Origin: CAXBGS01 sp963975425
Lineage (GTDB): Bacteria > Planctomycetota > Planctomycetia > Pirellulales > Pirellulaceae
Length of the DNA: 64,000 nucleotides
Direction: 5' to 3'
Assembly: GCA_963975425.1 (NCBI GenBank)
Contig: CAXBGS010000011.1
Coordinates: 1 to 64,000 of the forward strand
The translations under genes and the position numbers were made by a program. The notes under the pieces are model-generated. The model ran no database searches, had not been told where the DNA came from, and saw nothing but the letters and a program-made list of their open reading frames with translations. Positions 8,558 through 20,091 of the stretch are shown in pieces (the first letter of the stretch is position 1; the number at the start of each line of letters is the position of its first letter).

Positions 8558-9565
8558 ATGGGCGTCAACTGGAAAGCGTTTGTAAATCAGATCAACCACT
8601 ATGACTCGTTCATCCTGGTCAGCCACATCCGCCCGGACTGTGACGCACTGGGCAGCGAGCTTGCCATGGCCGAGGTTCTGCAGGCGGTCGGCAAAAAAGT
8701 GCGAATCATCAACGCGCACCGGACACCACCGGCGCTGCAGTTTTTGGACCCGGCCGGCAACATCGAAGTCTTAGGCGACAACGTCGAGGCGGAAGACATT
8801 TCGGCCGATTGCATCATGGTGTTGGACACCAGCGCCTGGGCTCAGCTCGGAGACATGGGCGATGTCATCCGCGCGGCCAGTTGTGACAAAGTCGTCTTGG
8901 ACCATCACGTCGGCGAGGACGATCTGGGCGCGACGATGTACAAGGACTATCAGGCCGAAGCGACGGGCCATCTTGTGGTTCAAGCCGCCGACGCTCTTGG
9001 TGTCTCGCTGACGCGAAAAATGGCCGTCGCTGCATTTGCCGCGATCGCCACCGACACCGGATGGTTCCGGTTCGGCAGCGTGACCGCGGACACCTATCGG
9101 GTCATCGCGCGACTGATCGATGCGGGCGTGGTCCCCTGCGAGGTCTATGGCGATCTGTATGAACGCGACACGCTGGGGCGGCTGAAACTGCGAGGATTGA
9201 TTCTCTCGCGCACCGAAGCTGAACTGGACGGCGCACTGGTTCACACCTACGTCAAGAAAGAAGACTTCGAAGCAACCGGCGCGTTGCCCAGCGATACCGA
9301 AGATGCCATTAACCTGACCATGACGGTCGAGGGGACCAAGGGTGCTGTGATCTTCGTTGGTCAAATGAAGGGAGGCTACAAGCTAAGCTTCCGAAGCCGC
9401 TGTGACATGGATTGCAACGAGATCGCCAGAATGTTTGGCGGGGGCGGACATAAGGCAGCCGCCGGAGGATTTATCGAAGGTCCGCTGGACGAAGTCAAGC
9501 AGCGAGTCCTGCCGGCGGTACGCGAAGCGATGGAAAAAGCGCTCGCCACCAGCCACACCTCGTAA
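8558..9565 (+). CDS. DHH family phosphoesterase, NrnA-like oligoribonuclease/pAp phosphatase
   Basis: 335 residues with the DHH domain motifs SHIRPDCDALGSE (22-34), VLDTS, LDHHVGED and AATDTGWFR, and a C-terminal DHHA1 domain ending in FGGGGHKAAAGG. Proteins of this build degrade short RNA oligomers (nanoRNA) and dephosphorylate 3'-phosphoadenosine 5'-phosphate using Mn ions. Exact substrate cannot be read from sequence. It starts 3 nt after the ribF stop, so the two are one operon, an arrangement also common where ribF sits with RNA-turnover genes. Confidence 0.88.
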   Translation: MGVNWKAFVNQINHYDSFILVSHIRPDCDALGSELAMAEVLQAVGKKVRIINAHRTPPALQFLDPAGNIEVLGDNVEAEDISADCIMVLDTSAWAQLGDMGDVIRAASCDKVVLDHHVGEDDLGATMYKDYQAEATGHLVVQAADALGVSLTRKMAVAAFAAIATDTGWFRFGSVTADTYRVIARLIDAGVVPCEVYGDLYERDTLGRLKLRGLILSRTEAELDGALVHTYVKKEDFEATGALPSDTEDAINLTMTVEGTKGAVIFVGQMKGGYKLSFRSRCDMDCNEIARMFGGGGHKAAAGGFIEGPLDEVKQRVLPAVREAMEKALATSHTS

Positions 9566-9751
9566 ACGCCAGAGCCAGCGTCGCTGCAGAAATCCGCGTC
9601 GCCCCGAGAGCCACTGGCCGTCGATAGACCGGCCGCCGATATTCGATTCTCCGGCCGTCGATGCACTGGGCATCGATACTGGCGGCAAGCCCTCACGCGC
9701 CAGCCCGCCGCATGAAACGGCTCGTCTAACAACTCGTCTCTTGACGAGCGT

Positions 9752-11860
9752 TTACTTCAAGAAGAACCCGGACATCATCCATCCGTCTTCGGTCGTTTCG
9801 ATATAGCTTCCGCCTTCGGGCAAGTGCTGTTCGATTTCCTTTAGCGGCGGCAGCTTGCTGGCGTTCAGCGGGTCCGGCTGGCCACCGTCCTCTTCTTCGT
9901 CGATGCGCCTGAGCAATTTGAACAACACCGAGTCGCTGTCCTTGAGTTGACCCTGACGGAGCAATTCATATTTGACACGCAGCGTGTGTTTCAGACGGAC
10001 CAAACGGTCGTACGCGACCTTGTCGGCTCCCAAATCTTTCATGGCCGCGGCGACGCGTTTTACTTCTTCCAGCTCTGAGAAACCATCCTCGGAACATTGC
10101 TGGATACGCTTGGCGGTTTGCACCAACAAATCCGGATGACTGGAAAACACCAGGTACGGTGCATCGGAACATGAGCCTTTTTCGACCAAGGCGATTGCCC
10201 AGTGATCCAGTAGCGGTGGCGCCTCGTCGATCTCTTCGTCAAAACTGAAATCATCTCCGCCGAACAGGTCCTTTTCAAAGTCGTCTTCGCCCTCACCACG
10301 CTGGACACGCCAGATTTCAACACCGGGCAGAACATCCATTTCGCTGGCATCGGGCTCGACTTCCATCGCCTGGCGGATCGCTTTCTTGATGGCGGCTCCG
10401 TCTTTCACTCGAATCGCGACGAGCATTCGCTCCGAATCGATTGCGGCCGGCAACGTATTGTCGGTCAGCAAGATGACTTGATCGTCCAAGTTAGGCAGCA
10501 CGTCCTTGGCGATATCGATTTGCGGGCCTTCCTCGTCGTCCCGGATGCCTTCGATCATTGGACGGAAGATGTCGTCGCCAAAGGCCTCGTTGATCAATGT
10601 CTCGGATGCCCAAAACGCTTCTTCGAGTTTCCAGTGGATGCGATTGAAACTTCCCACATCCGCATGCACCCAGCCGGGAACCGCTTGCATCGGGACATCG
10701 GCCAACTGCAACATCCGAGCGGCCAGCTCGTAACGCTGCTCGCCCCGGGCGGTTGGCGGAGCCAGCACGAACCCGCGGTGCAGAAAATCGATTTCCTTGC
10801 CCGCGACGGCGGCGGTTCCTCCCACGGCCTTGATCGCATCAAAGCCCTGCCCTTGCAGCAATTTCAGGATGTCAACTTGGTTGCCGCGATCGACTTCAAA
10901 GACTTGACGCAGGATGCGGCCCATCGAGAAAGGCCGGGCGAACCACTCGAGCGACACGACGGCCTCTTGCTGCTTTGCCGCATCCGCGATGGCGTCGTCG
11001 GATCGTTTTCGGACCACTTTGTAATCCGGCAAATCGCTTAAAGGTTCCGACGACATGTTGCCGGCGATTGCATCCAACAGGTCCGTGACGACGCGTTGAC
11101 GATCCGCGGCGATCACACGAGTCTCGTCATAGGTGATCGCGATCTCGTCGATCTTCAACTGGCCCGGTTTCGGCTTGGTCGTATACACGCGAACGGTATG
11201 TCCCAAGTGCGTCACGTCGGCGCGAGTCGCACCGCCCGCTTTCAAATCCTTATCGACTTGGTCAAGCGCCTTATCCGCCTTGGCCTTCAAACCGCGAATG
11301 TCGGCAATGACACAGGCCGAATAAGGTCGACGCTTGTCCTTTTCGAACGACAGCCACGCGGCGACGACTTCGCCGGACGCGATGTCATACAAGTCTTGCG
11401 GACGCAATCCGATCGAACTGTCGATTGAATCCAGGTAATTTTCCGCGCGAGTCCTCTGGGCTTCGATGAACGGTTGCATCGAGGGTTCATCGATCAGCAT
11501 GCCGATGTGTGTTTTCTTCCATGCGTCACAAAACTCCGGAAGATTCGGAATCCGCATCACACCCGCCGTTGTGTCGGGCAACAACGATATCGCATCGACA
11601 TATCCAGCGTTTGCAGCAGCTTGGCCGGCGTTTGCAGCAGCTTGGCCGGCGTTTGCAGCAGCTTGGCCGGCATTTGCAGCAGCCTGACCGGCATTGTCGG
11701 CGGCCTGGCCGGCGTCAACCTCGTCTTGCGCAGCAAGTGATTGCTCCGAGCCAACCCCGAACAGGACAATGCCCATCAGGATCAAAACGGCAGTACAAAA
11801 AGTATGAGCGACGCCCGTGGTGCGATCCATTCGCGTCTGATTTCCGATCAAGCAAGACAT
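9752..11860 (-). CDS. Secreted protein of unknown function with Ala/Asn/Gly/Gln repeat
   Basis: 702 residues in the longest form. A better start is ATG 11830 (Met11), which puts the hydrophobic segment of a signal peptide (ending near ...SLAAQ) at a normal distance. After the signal comes a low-complexity stretch of heptapeptides AAANAGQ encoded by 21-bp DNA repeats, then ~630 residues of globular sequence beginning ...LLPDTTAGVMRIPNL. An acidic segment (FEKDLFGGDDFSFDEEIDE) lies near residue 530. I do not recognise a domain with certainty; the pattern fits conserved planctomycete exported proteins. It stands alone between convergent genes. Confidence 0.7.
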   Translation of the reverse strand: MSCLIGNQTRMDRTTGVAHTFCTAVLILMGIVLFGVGSEQSLAAQDEVDAGQAADNAGQAAANAGQAAANAGQAAANAGQAAANAGYVDAISLLPDTTAGVMRIPNLPEFCDAWKKTHIGMLIDEPSMQPFIEAQRTRAENYLDSIDSSIGLRPQDLYDIASGEVVAAWLSFEKDKRRPYSACVIADIRGLKAKADKALDQVDKDLKAGGATRADVTHLGHTVRVYTTKPKPGQLKIDEIAITYDETRVIAADRQRVVTDLLDAIAGNMSSEPLSDLPDYKVVRKRSDDAIADAAKQQEAVVSLEWFARPFSMGRILRQVFEVDRGNQVDILKLLQGQGFDAIKAVGGTAAVAGKEIDFLHRGFVLAPPTARGEQRYELAARMLQLADVPMQAVPGWVHADVGSFNRIHWKLEEAFWASETLINEAFGDDIFRPMIEGIRDDEEGPQIDIAKDVLPNLDDQVILLTDNTLPAAIDSERMLVAIRVKDGAAIKKAIRQAMEVEPDASEMDVLPGVEIWRVQRGEGEDDFEKDLFGGDDFSFDEEIDEAPPLLDHWAIALVEKGSCSDAPYLVFSSHPDLLVQTAKRIQQCSEDGFSELEEVKRVAAAMKDLGADKVAYDRLVRLKHTLRVKYELLRQGQLKDSDSVLFKLLRRIDEEEDGGQPDPLNASKLPPLKEIEQHLPEGGSYIETTEDGWMMSGFFLK
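11607..11711 (-). repeat. 21-bp in-frame tandem repeat, five units
   Basis: Five head-to-tail 21-bp units encode the heptapeptide A-A-A-N-A-G-Q just behind the signal peptide of the secreted protein. The first three units (11607-11669, plus-strand order) are identical and the next two have diverged. The recent identity suggests ongoing expansion by slippage. Confidence 0.93.
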
Positions 11861-12038
11861 TCAAAATCCGGTTGCAATTGTGGTCGTGTCCGGCGACACA
11901 GGGCCAACCCTTGTGATACCACGAATTGCGGCGTTGAGGGCACCCGGTATGTTACTGGAACTCAGTATGTTATCGAACTCGTTTTGACCCCGAAACGGCG
12001 CGTCATCAGCCCCCATCGCAACCGCCTGTCCAGAAATC

Positions 12039-13475
12039 ATGCCCGACACCGACGCTAGTGTGTACCAAAACCCGCTAATTCAACGCTATTCCTCCCGTGA
12101 GATGGCCCTGCTGTGGGGCCCCGAACGCCGATTTCAGACGTGGCGACGCCTCTGGGTGGCTCTGGCCGAAAGCGAGAAAGAGCTGGGACTGCCCATCACC
12201 GAGTCGCAAATCGACCAGCTGAAAGACTTTGAAAATCGCTTAAATCTCGATGTTGCCGTCGACTACGAGAAAAAACTGCGGCACGATGTGATGGCCCATG
12301 TCCATGCATACGGCGATCAGTGTCCCGACGCCAAGGCAATTATCCACTTGGGGGCGACCAGCTGTTTCGTCACCGACAACGCTGACCTGATCCTCATCCG
12401 CGAAGGATTGCGTTTGGTGGCTCGGCGGTTGGCAGCGACGATCGACGTGTTGGGACGGTTCGCCGCCGAACATCGTGCCCTGCCCTGCCTCGCTTTTACG
12501 CACTTCCAGCCCGCCCAGCCCAGTACCGTTGGGAAACGAACGTGCTTGTGGACCTATGACCTGGTGCTGGACTTGCACGAGATCGAACACCGCCTGGATC
12601 AACTCTGTTGCCGCAGCGCCAAAGGGACAACGGGCACACAGGCAAGTTTCCTGGAACTATTCGGTGGCGACCACGACAAGGTTCGCCAGCTGGAAACACT
12701 AGTTTCCGAAAAACTGGGGTTTGATCATACGTATGCCGTGACCGGTCAAACGTACCCGCGAAAGATCGATGCCCAGATTCTGGATTCGCTTTCAGGGATC
12801 GCGCAAAGTCTGCACAAAACGGCGACCGATCTGAGACTATTGGCCGGCCGCAAGGAACTTGAGGAACCGTTTGAAAAGCATCAAATCGGCAGCAGCGCGA
12901 TGGCGTACAAACGCAACCCGATGCGAAGTGAACGCATCTGCTCGCTCTCTCGGTTTGTGATGAGTCTGCAAAGCAGTCCGGCCATGACGCTGGCGACCCA
13001 GTGGATGGAACGAACATTGGACGACAGTGCGAATCGCCGGTTGGTCATTCCGCAAGCGTTCTTGGCCATCGACGCGTCATTGGTCTTGATGCAAAACGTC
13101 GCCGACGGGCTGGTCGTCTATCCGAAAACCATCCAGCGGAACTTGGCCGCCGAACTACCGTTCATGGCAACCGAAAACATCTTGATGAAAGCGGTGGCGG
13201 CTGGTGGTGATCGACAAGAACTGCACGAACAGATCCGCGTCCTTAGCCAAGAAGCCGCGCGACGTGTCAAAGCGGAAGGCGAAGACAACGATTTGATCGA
13301 CCGGTTACGCAGTGATCCGTCCTTTGCGAGCGTCGATTTGGATGCCGCAATGAACCCACTGGATTTTGTCGGTCGCGCGCCCGAGCAAGTCGACCAATTC
13401 GTTGCCGAACAGGTCGATCCGATTCGGGCACGCTACCGCGGCGACGAAGGATTGAGCGTCGAAGTGAACGTTTAG
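12039..13475 (+). CDS. purB: Adenylosuccinate lyase
   Basis: Splits SAICAR and adenylosuccinate, releasing fumarate, in purine synthesis. The 478-residue protein has the fumarase/lyase superfamily regions LGATSCFVTDNADL (104-117), LAFTHFQPAQPSTVGKR (151-167) and the signature GSSAMAYKRNPMRSER (about 283-298). The length matches the longer, eukaryote-like PurB group (about 470-480) rather than the short bacterial form (~430). An extended copy of the polar CCCTGCCCTGCCTCGCT word falls inside the codons for LPCLAF just before the conserved THFQ. Lone gene, convergent with ppk1. Confidence 0.95.
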   Translation: MPDTDASVYQNPLIQRYSSREMALLWGPERRFQTWRRLWVALAESEKELGLPITESQIDQLKDFENRLNLDVAVDYEKKLRHDVMAHVHAYGDQCPDAKAIIHLGATSCFVTDNADLILIREGLRLVARRLAATIDVLGRFAAEHRALPCLAFTHFQPAQPSTVGKRTCLWTYDLVLDLHEIEHRLDQLCCRSAKGTTGTQASFLELFGGDHDKVRQLETLVSEKLGFDHTYAVTGQTYPRKIDAQILDSLSGIAQSLHKTATDLRLLAGRKELEEPFEKHQIGSSAMAYKRNPMRSERICSLSRFVMSLQSSPAMTLATQWMERTLDDSANRRLVIPQAFLAIDASLVLMQNVADGLVVYPKTIQRNLAAELPFMATENILMKAVAAGGDRQELHEQIRVLSQEAARRVKAEGEDNDLIDRLRSDPSFASVDLDAAMNPLDFVGRAPEQVDQFVAEQVDPIRARYRGDEGLSVEVNV

Positions 13476-13537
13476 AAACCCAGCGGTTCTCCAGAAACGT
13501 GTCTCTAACGTGTCGGCCCGGCTAACAACGCGGCCCG

Positions 13538-13609
13538 GCAAACAGCCATGGCTTAGCAAACAGCTATGACTTAGCAAACAGCTATGACTAAGCAAACAGC
13601 CGCGGCTCA
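13538..13609. repeat. 18-bp tandem repeat, four units, between purB and ppk1
   Basis: Units gcaaacagccatggctta, gcaaacagctatgactta, gcaaacagctatgactaa and gcaaacagccgcggctca follow each other at 13538, 13556, 13574 and 13592. The three leftmost units carry TAG or TAA at their right end. The array fills the spacer between two convergent genes and shows no coding sense. Confidence 0.93.
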
Positions 13610-13690
13610 GCAAGAATCAGCACGGCTTCGCAAAGCGGCGGCGGGCGTCGAACGGTCCCGATTCACCCTGCCCTGCTGGTTTGAGCATCG

Positions 13691-16051
<2,361 letters not shown>

Positions 16052-16131
16052 GTTGATTCAATCTTTATTGAAATGCGGCAAACATCCCCGGTGCACCGCC
16101 CATTGTCCGGAATGCCCTGCCTCGCACAATC

Positions 16132-16159
16132 TCTCTTGTCAACGCAAACGCACGTTTGC
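16132..16159 (-). promoter_or_regulatory. Candidate -35 box and dyad upstream of ppk1
   Basis: On the minus strand a perfect dyad gcaaacg-tg-cgtttgc (plus 16144-16159) is followed at once by a consensus TTGACA. No good -10 hexamer stands 17 nt further, so promoter activity is uncertain; the dyad could be an operator for ppk1, whose start is about 85 nt downstream. Confidence 0.3.
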
Positions 16160-16336
16160 TCGCTGAACAGATCACGGAACGAAAGTTTTCTGCATGATAA
16201 CGTGCTTCGGCAGGAACATTTTTGTCCTGACCAGTGAGCGAGCCCGTGCCGCATGACTGACTTTCTTGCGATTCGGCCTGAGATCCACCAAGACGCAGCG
16301 GCTTCGTCGCCACTGGCCCCACGCCGGCAAACAGGC

Positions 16337-17359
16337 CTATTCCGCGACCTTGGCTTCGTCCGCATCGGCTGCCTGTTCGAGCGAGGCCTGTTCCGCAGCG
16401 GCCTGAACCGCCGCTTCGTGCTCCTCTTCGGTACCCATCAGGATCCGAAACGCGCGGGGATAGAAATCGGCCCCAAAGCTCAACTCCCCACCCTGGTGGC
16501 CAACAGCACCGACCATGCCGGCGACGACCAACAAACCGATTTTCCAGACTCGATTCAACTTGTCACTGTTGCTGCGGACGGCACGAATCGCAATCAATGC
16601 AAAGACCGCAGCGACCACCGACACGATGACACCGCCCCAACGGTGCCAGAAAAACTCATTGTCGAAATCGACTTTTGACCACCCCGGATAGCCTCGTTCG
16701 GTCGCAAACGCCCATCCCATTGCGGATGCCGCAATGGCCGAGACCGCACCCAGAATCAGACACGCCAACGGTACCTGCGTCCCCACAGCCGGCCATTTCC
16801 ACCCCAGCACCACAAACAGTGCACCGACGGTAAAGAGCGCCACGGGAAAGTGAACCGTCGCCGGATGGAAGAATCCCTGAAATGCCCAGACGCGCTGGGG
16901 CAATGTCTTTGCGGGTACCAAAATCTCTGCGACCGTCGGGATTGGAACCTCGGTGACGGTATCGCCTTCGGGCCAAATGGCACCTTCGTTGATCCACACG
17001 CGGATCAAGGCCAGTTCGGCTGCGGACAACGGGCCACCGTGCGAAGCGGGCGGCATCAACATATCCGGATCATCGATTGTCAGGTAATCGACATACATCG
17101 TGCTGGATTCCCAGTCACCGGCTTCGATGTAATCCATCAGCGATTCTTGGTCGTCCACACGAAAATCGTTCTTGGCGTCTTCGGGACCGTGACATTCCAA
17201 GCAGCGTTCACGGAGGATTGGCGCGATGTCGCGTGCGAATTGAACGACGCGTCCGTCATCGCTCAACGGTGCCACCGAGTCCTGCGCCCTCAGTCCGCTG
17301 GCAAGTAACAACACGGCACCGCAAACAATCAGGGCGGCGCGTGAGAAGACGTGACTCAT
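16337..17359 (-). CDS. Membrane-anchored cytochrome c domain protein with DUF2231 helices
   Basis: A signal peptide (1-25) leads into a planctomycete-type cytochrome c domain: FARDIAPILRERCLECHG places one CxxCH haem site at 53-57, and MPP near residue 101 could supply the distal Met. From about 160 four transmembrane helices follow, starting with the HFPVALF motif typical of DUF2231 membrane domains. The C-terminal ~35 residues are Ala/Glu-rich. The architecture suggests a periplasmic haem domain tethered to a small membrane module, perhaps in electron transfer; no redox partner is adjacent. The fused order is seen, function is inferred. Confidence 0.75.
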   Translation of the reverse strand: MSHVFSRAALIVCGAVLLLASGLRAQDSVAPLSDDGRVVQFARDIAPILRERCLECHGPEDAKNDFRVDDQESLMDYIEAGDWESSTMYVDYLTIDDPDMLMPPASHGGPLSAAELALIRVWINEGAIWPEGDTVTEVPIPTVAEILVPAKTLPQRVWAFQGFFHPATVHFPVALFTVGALFVVLGWKWPAVGTQVPLACLILGAVSAIAASAMGWAFATERGYPGWSKVDFDNEFFWHRWGGVIVSVVAAVFALIAIRAVRSNSDKLNRVWKIGLLVVAGMVGAVGHQGGELSFGADFYPRAFRILMGTEEEHEAAVQAAAEQASLEQAADADEAKVAE

Positions 17360-17416
17360 TTCACATGTCCTTCGGAAACAATTCGGGATGTGGGTACGCG
17401 TGAGAGACCGATGGCC

Positions 17417-18139
17417 TTAGACACCAAGCCCGTCGAATGCTCGCCCCAGACCGAGCGAGTTGATTTCTTTCTTGACCGCATCCGGGTCAGGCGATTCCAG
17501 CGTCTCGACGACTTCGTCGGCGATCAACTGTGCAAAGAGCGCCCTTGCTTCGGCTAGCTTTGTGCCGACCGTCATGACGTCGAGGTCATGGGACGTGTCG
17601 ATGGCCCGACCGTTCTTGGCCAGCTGTTTCTTCACGATTCGAAACAACTCATCGGGCAGGGCTTTGGGGTTATCGGTGGCGGACTTCAGCACGGTGTAGG
17701 CGAACGTTTCGGGGTGGGTGTGCTGATGCCGCTCAAGGGCCCGCCAAGCTCTTTCAAGCAGACAGTCTCGCCAACACTGCAGCCATGTCTTGGAATCGAG
17801 CTTGATCTCGTCCAAGTTCAAATTCGGACGCTCGGCTTCGGGTATCTCGGCCACACGTGCTTTCGCACAGGAACGAACGCCGCGAACCAAGAAATCTCGC
17901 AAGCGACCACGCCGGTGTTCGCCGAATCCAGCAGTGACCAAGTGCGACAACAACAGCTTCAGACTCTCATCGGCTTCTTTGGTCGAGCCCATGATCTCAG
18001 TCAGCTGGCGCCTCATCGGCGTCAGGTAGCGTAGAACAAAACCGGCCGCACTGTCTGCTTCGGTCCAGGAATGTGACGACCGGACTAAGTTGACAGAACT
18101 GTTAAGTTTACCGTTTTGCTGTGAAGGGTCGTCGGTCAT
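17417..18139 (-). CDS. ECF sigma-factor-like protein, degenerate region 4
   Basis: 240 residues. FVLRYLTPMRRQLTEIMGS through HRRGRLRDFLVRGVRSCAKAR (about 33-95) follows the ECF region 2 pattern: an RY.P helix, an acidic DAED-like stretch (TKEADES) and the FR.WL..-like RLRDFL helix. After a linker, W.QCWRDCLLERAWRALE and the C-terminal ADEVVETLESPDPDAVKKEINSLG match the tail common to planctomycete ECF factors, which ends roughly as E-V-A-x-T-V-x-x-P-x-x-V-D-x-E-L. The helix-turn-helix normally lying before this tail is poorly recognisable. It may be an atypical sigma factor or a repurposed relative. No anti-sigma gene or kinase lies next to it. Confidence 0.6.
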   Translation of the reverse strand: MTDDPSQQNGKLNSSVNLVRSSHSWTEADSAAGFVLRYLTPMRRQLTEIMGSTKEADESLKLLLSHLVTAGFGEHRRGRLRDFLVRGVRSCAKARVAEIPEAERPNLNLDEIKLDSKTWLQCWRDCLLERAWRALERHQHTHPETFAYTVLKSATDNPKALPDELFRIVKKQLAKNGRAIDTSHDLDVMTVGTKLAEARALFAQLIADEVVETLESPDPDAVKKEINSLGLGRAFDGLGV

Positions 18140-18227
18140 GGGGCCAGTATAACTAAACGAAGTCGGCCCCGAAACAATACGGCACCGCCAGGGCTTGCCA
18201 AACCGTTGCCGCAGCGGGCATCCTTTC

Positions 18228-18312
18228 TGATTGGGCGGCTTCCTGATTGGCCCGGCTTCCTGACGGGCACGACTTCCTGGCTGGCACGACCTCCTGGCTG
18301 GGCTGATTTCTG
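18228..18312. repeat. 17-bp imperfect tandem repeat in a divergent promoter region
   Basis: About five degenerate 17-bp units, for example cggcttcctgattggcc, cggcttcctgacgggca, cgacttcctggctggca and cgacctcctggctgggc, fill the spacer between the ECF-like gene (minus) and the YhaM-like gene (plus). Unlike other arrays here it sits at gene 5' ends, so it could contribute to regulation; no binding protein is known. Confidence 0.8.
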
Positions 18313-18345
18313 GTTGCCCCGACTTTTCCCATACGCCGATGAAAG

Positions 18346-19320
18346 TTGAACTGTCCCTTGAACCGAATCTCCATCGCCGAACTGTCCGACGGTCAGCAAA
18401 TCGATCAAGCGTTTCGTGCCGCTGACAAACAATTACGCGTCAACCGGCAAGGCGGTAAATACATCCTAATGCGACTGGCCGACCGAACCGGCACGATCGC
18501 AGGGATGCAGTGGAACGCCGACGAACGCATCTTTGAATCGTTCGATCGGGGCGACTATGTTTTTTGCCGTGGCCGAACGCAAATCCACAATGGCAACCTG
18601 CAAGTCATCGTGACCGAAGTGCAGCGGATGGATCCGTCGGAAGTCGATGCGGCTGACTTTGACCGGTTCGATCAGGCCGAATCCAACCGGCTGATGACGC
18701 GACTGCGCGAATTGATTGCCGGGATTCGCAACGCTTACCTGCGCCGGCTTGGCGAAGTCTATTTGGCCGACGACGCGCTGATGAAACAGTTGGCCGTCGC
18801 CGCCGCGGCGGTATCGAATCATCATGCGTATCCGGGTGGGCTGCTCAGGCATACGATCGACCTGATGGAAATCTGCCAATGGCTGGCCCCACGCTACCCG
18901 CAACTCGACGGCGATGTCCTGATGTTCGGCGCATTCCTGCACGACTTGGGTAAAGTCGAAGAATTGACCGGCGGCGGCGAAGCGACTTATACCGATCGCG
19001 GACAATTGCTCGGACATCTTGTCATTGGCGTACAAATGATCGGAGAAAAAATCCGTCAGTTGGAAGAATCAAGCGGCGAAGCGTTCCCCGCGGAACTGCG
19101 ACTGCACCTGGAACACTTGATCGTCAGTCATCACGGGAATCTGGAATACGGCAGCCCCAAAGTTCCGATGACGCTAGAAGCGATTACCCTGCATCACATC
19201 GACAACCTGGACGCCAAGATCACTTCCTTTACCAGCCTCATCGAGTCCGATGTTTCGGGCGATTCCAACTGGACCAATTACCAACCGTCCATCGGTCGAA
19301 AACTGTGGAAACAATCGTGA
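18346..19320 (+). CDS. YhaM-like 3'-5' exoribonuclease (OB fold plus HD domain)
   Basis: 324 residues. An N-terminal nucleic-acid-binding OB fold (roughly 8-90, with GKYILMRLADRTGTIAGMQW) is followed by an HD phosphohydrolase domain: AYPGGLLRHTIDLMEIC, AFLHDLGKVEEL and SHHGNLEYGSP supply the metal-binding His/Asp set, and LHHIDNLDAKI closes the domain. The two-domain order is that of Firmicute YhaM, which trims RNA and single-stranded DNA ends. Start is TTG (18346 or 18358); no ATG is in frame nearby. Its end overlaps queC, so the two are translationally coupled. Confidence 0.85.
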   Translation: MNCPLNRISIAELSDGQQIDQAFRAADKQLRVNRQGGKYILMRLADRTGTIAGMQWNADERIFESFDRGDYVFCRGRTQIHNGNLQVIVTEVQRMDPSEVDAADFDRFDQAESNRLMTRLRELIAGIRNAYLRRLGEVYLADDALMKQLAVAAAAVSNHHAYPGGLLRHTIDLMEICQWLAPRYPQLDGDVLMFGAFLHDLGKVEELTGGGEATYTDRGQLLGHLVIGVQMIGEKIRQLEESSGEAFPAELRLHLEHLIVSHHGNLEYGSPKVPMTLEAITLHHIDNLDAKITSFTSLIESDVSGDSNWTNYQPSIGRKLWKQS

Positions 19321-20024
19321 ACGCGCCGAAAAACAACTCGAACCCGAACGCCGTGGTGTTGCTTTCCGGCGGCCTCGATAGCGCGACATGTTTGGCCATC
19401 GCGCGGGACGAAGGATTCGTGCCACACGCCATTAGCTTTCGCTATGGACAGCGTCACGAATACGAACTGGAACGTGCCCGCCGACTCGCGGATTCGCTGT
19501 CCGCAGCCTCGCATCGAGTGGTCGATATCAACTTGGCCCAGTTCGGTGGTTCGGCACTGACCGATCAGTCGATCGACGTGCCCAAAGGCGATTCGGTTGA
19601 ATCGATCGGCGATGCAATCCCGGTCACGTACGTTCCGGCAAGAAACACAGTGTTCTTGTCGCTGGCTCTGGCATTCGCCGAAACGATTCACGCAAAAGAT
19701 ATCTTCATCGGCGTCAACGCGCTGGACTACAGCGGCTATCCGGACTGTCGCAGCGAATACATCCAGGCCTACGAGCGAATGGCAAATCTGGCGACGCGTG
19801 CCGGCGTTAGCGAAACATCGCCGCTCGTGATCCACGCGCCGCTGATTAACTTGACCAAAGCAGAAATCATTGCAAAAGGCTTGGCGCTGGGAGTCGACTA
19901 TTCGATGACGCTATCCTGTTATGATCCCGACCAAGATGAAAAGCCTTGCGGGAAATGCGACGCTTGCTTGCTGCGCAGCAAAGGGTTCCAAGAGAATGGG
20001 ATGACGGATCCGGCGCTGTCGTGA
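19305..20024 (+). CDS. queC: 7-cyano-7-deazaguanine synthase
   Basis: Converts 7-carboxy-7-deazaguanine to preQ0 with ATP and ammonia on the queuosine pathway. The PP-loop LLSGGLDSAT sits near the N-terminus, and the C-terminal zinc site CGKCDACLLR plus the earlier SCYDP Cys is intact. GTG 19305 is given; GTG 19317 is equally good and would make a 4-nt GTGA overlap with the upstream stop. No queD, queE or queF gene is nearby and no preQ1 riboswitch is visible. Length about 235-239 is normal. Confidence 0.95.
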   Translation: METIVNAPKNNSNPNAVVLLSGGLDSATCLAIARDEGFVPHAISFRYGQRHEYELERARRLADSLSAASHRVVDINLAQFGGSALTDQSIDVPKGDSVESIGDAIPVTYVPARNTVFLSLALAFAETIHAKDIFIGVNALDYSGYPDCRSEYIQAYERMANLATRAGVSETSPLVIHAPLINLTKAEIIAKGLALGVDYSMTLSCYDPDQDEKPCGKCDACLLRSKGFQENGMTDPALS

Positions 20025-20091
20025 TGCGGCGGTCTCAAGATGGCTGTCGTCCGGCGATGACTGTAACAGGCCTCTCGCTTAAAGATCGTGG

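Noticed and set aside
13538..13609. attachment site or CRISPR-like repeats between purB and ppk1
   Set aside because: Head-to-tail units without spacers, no integrase gene and no displaced tRNA.
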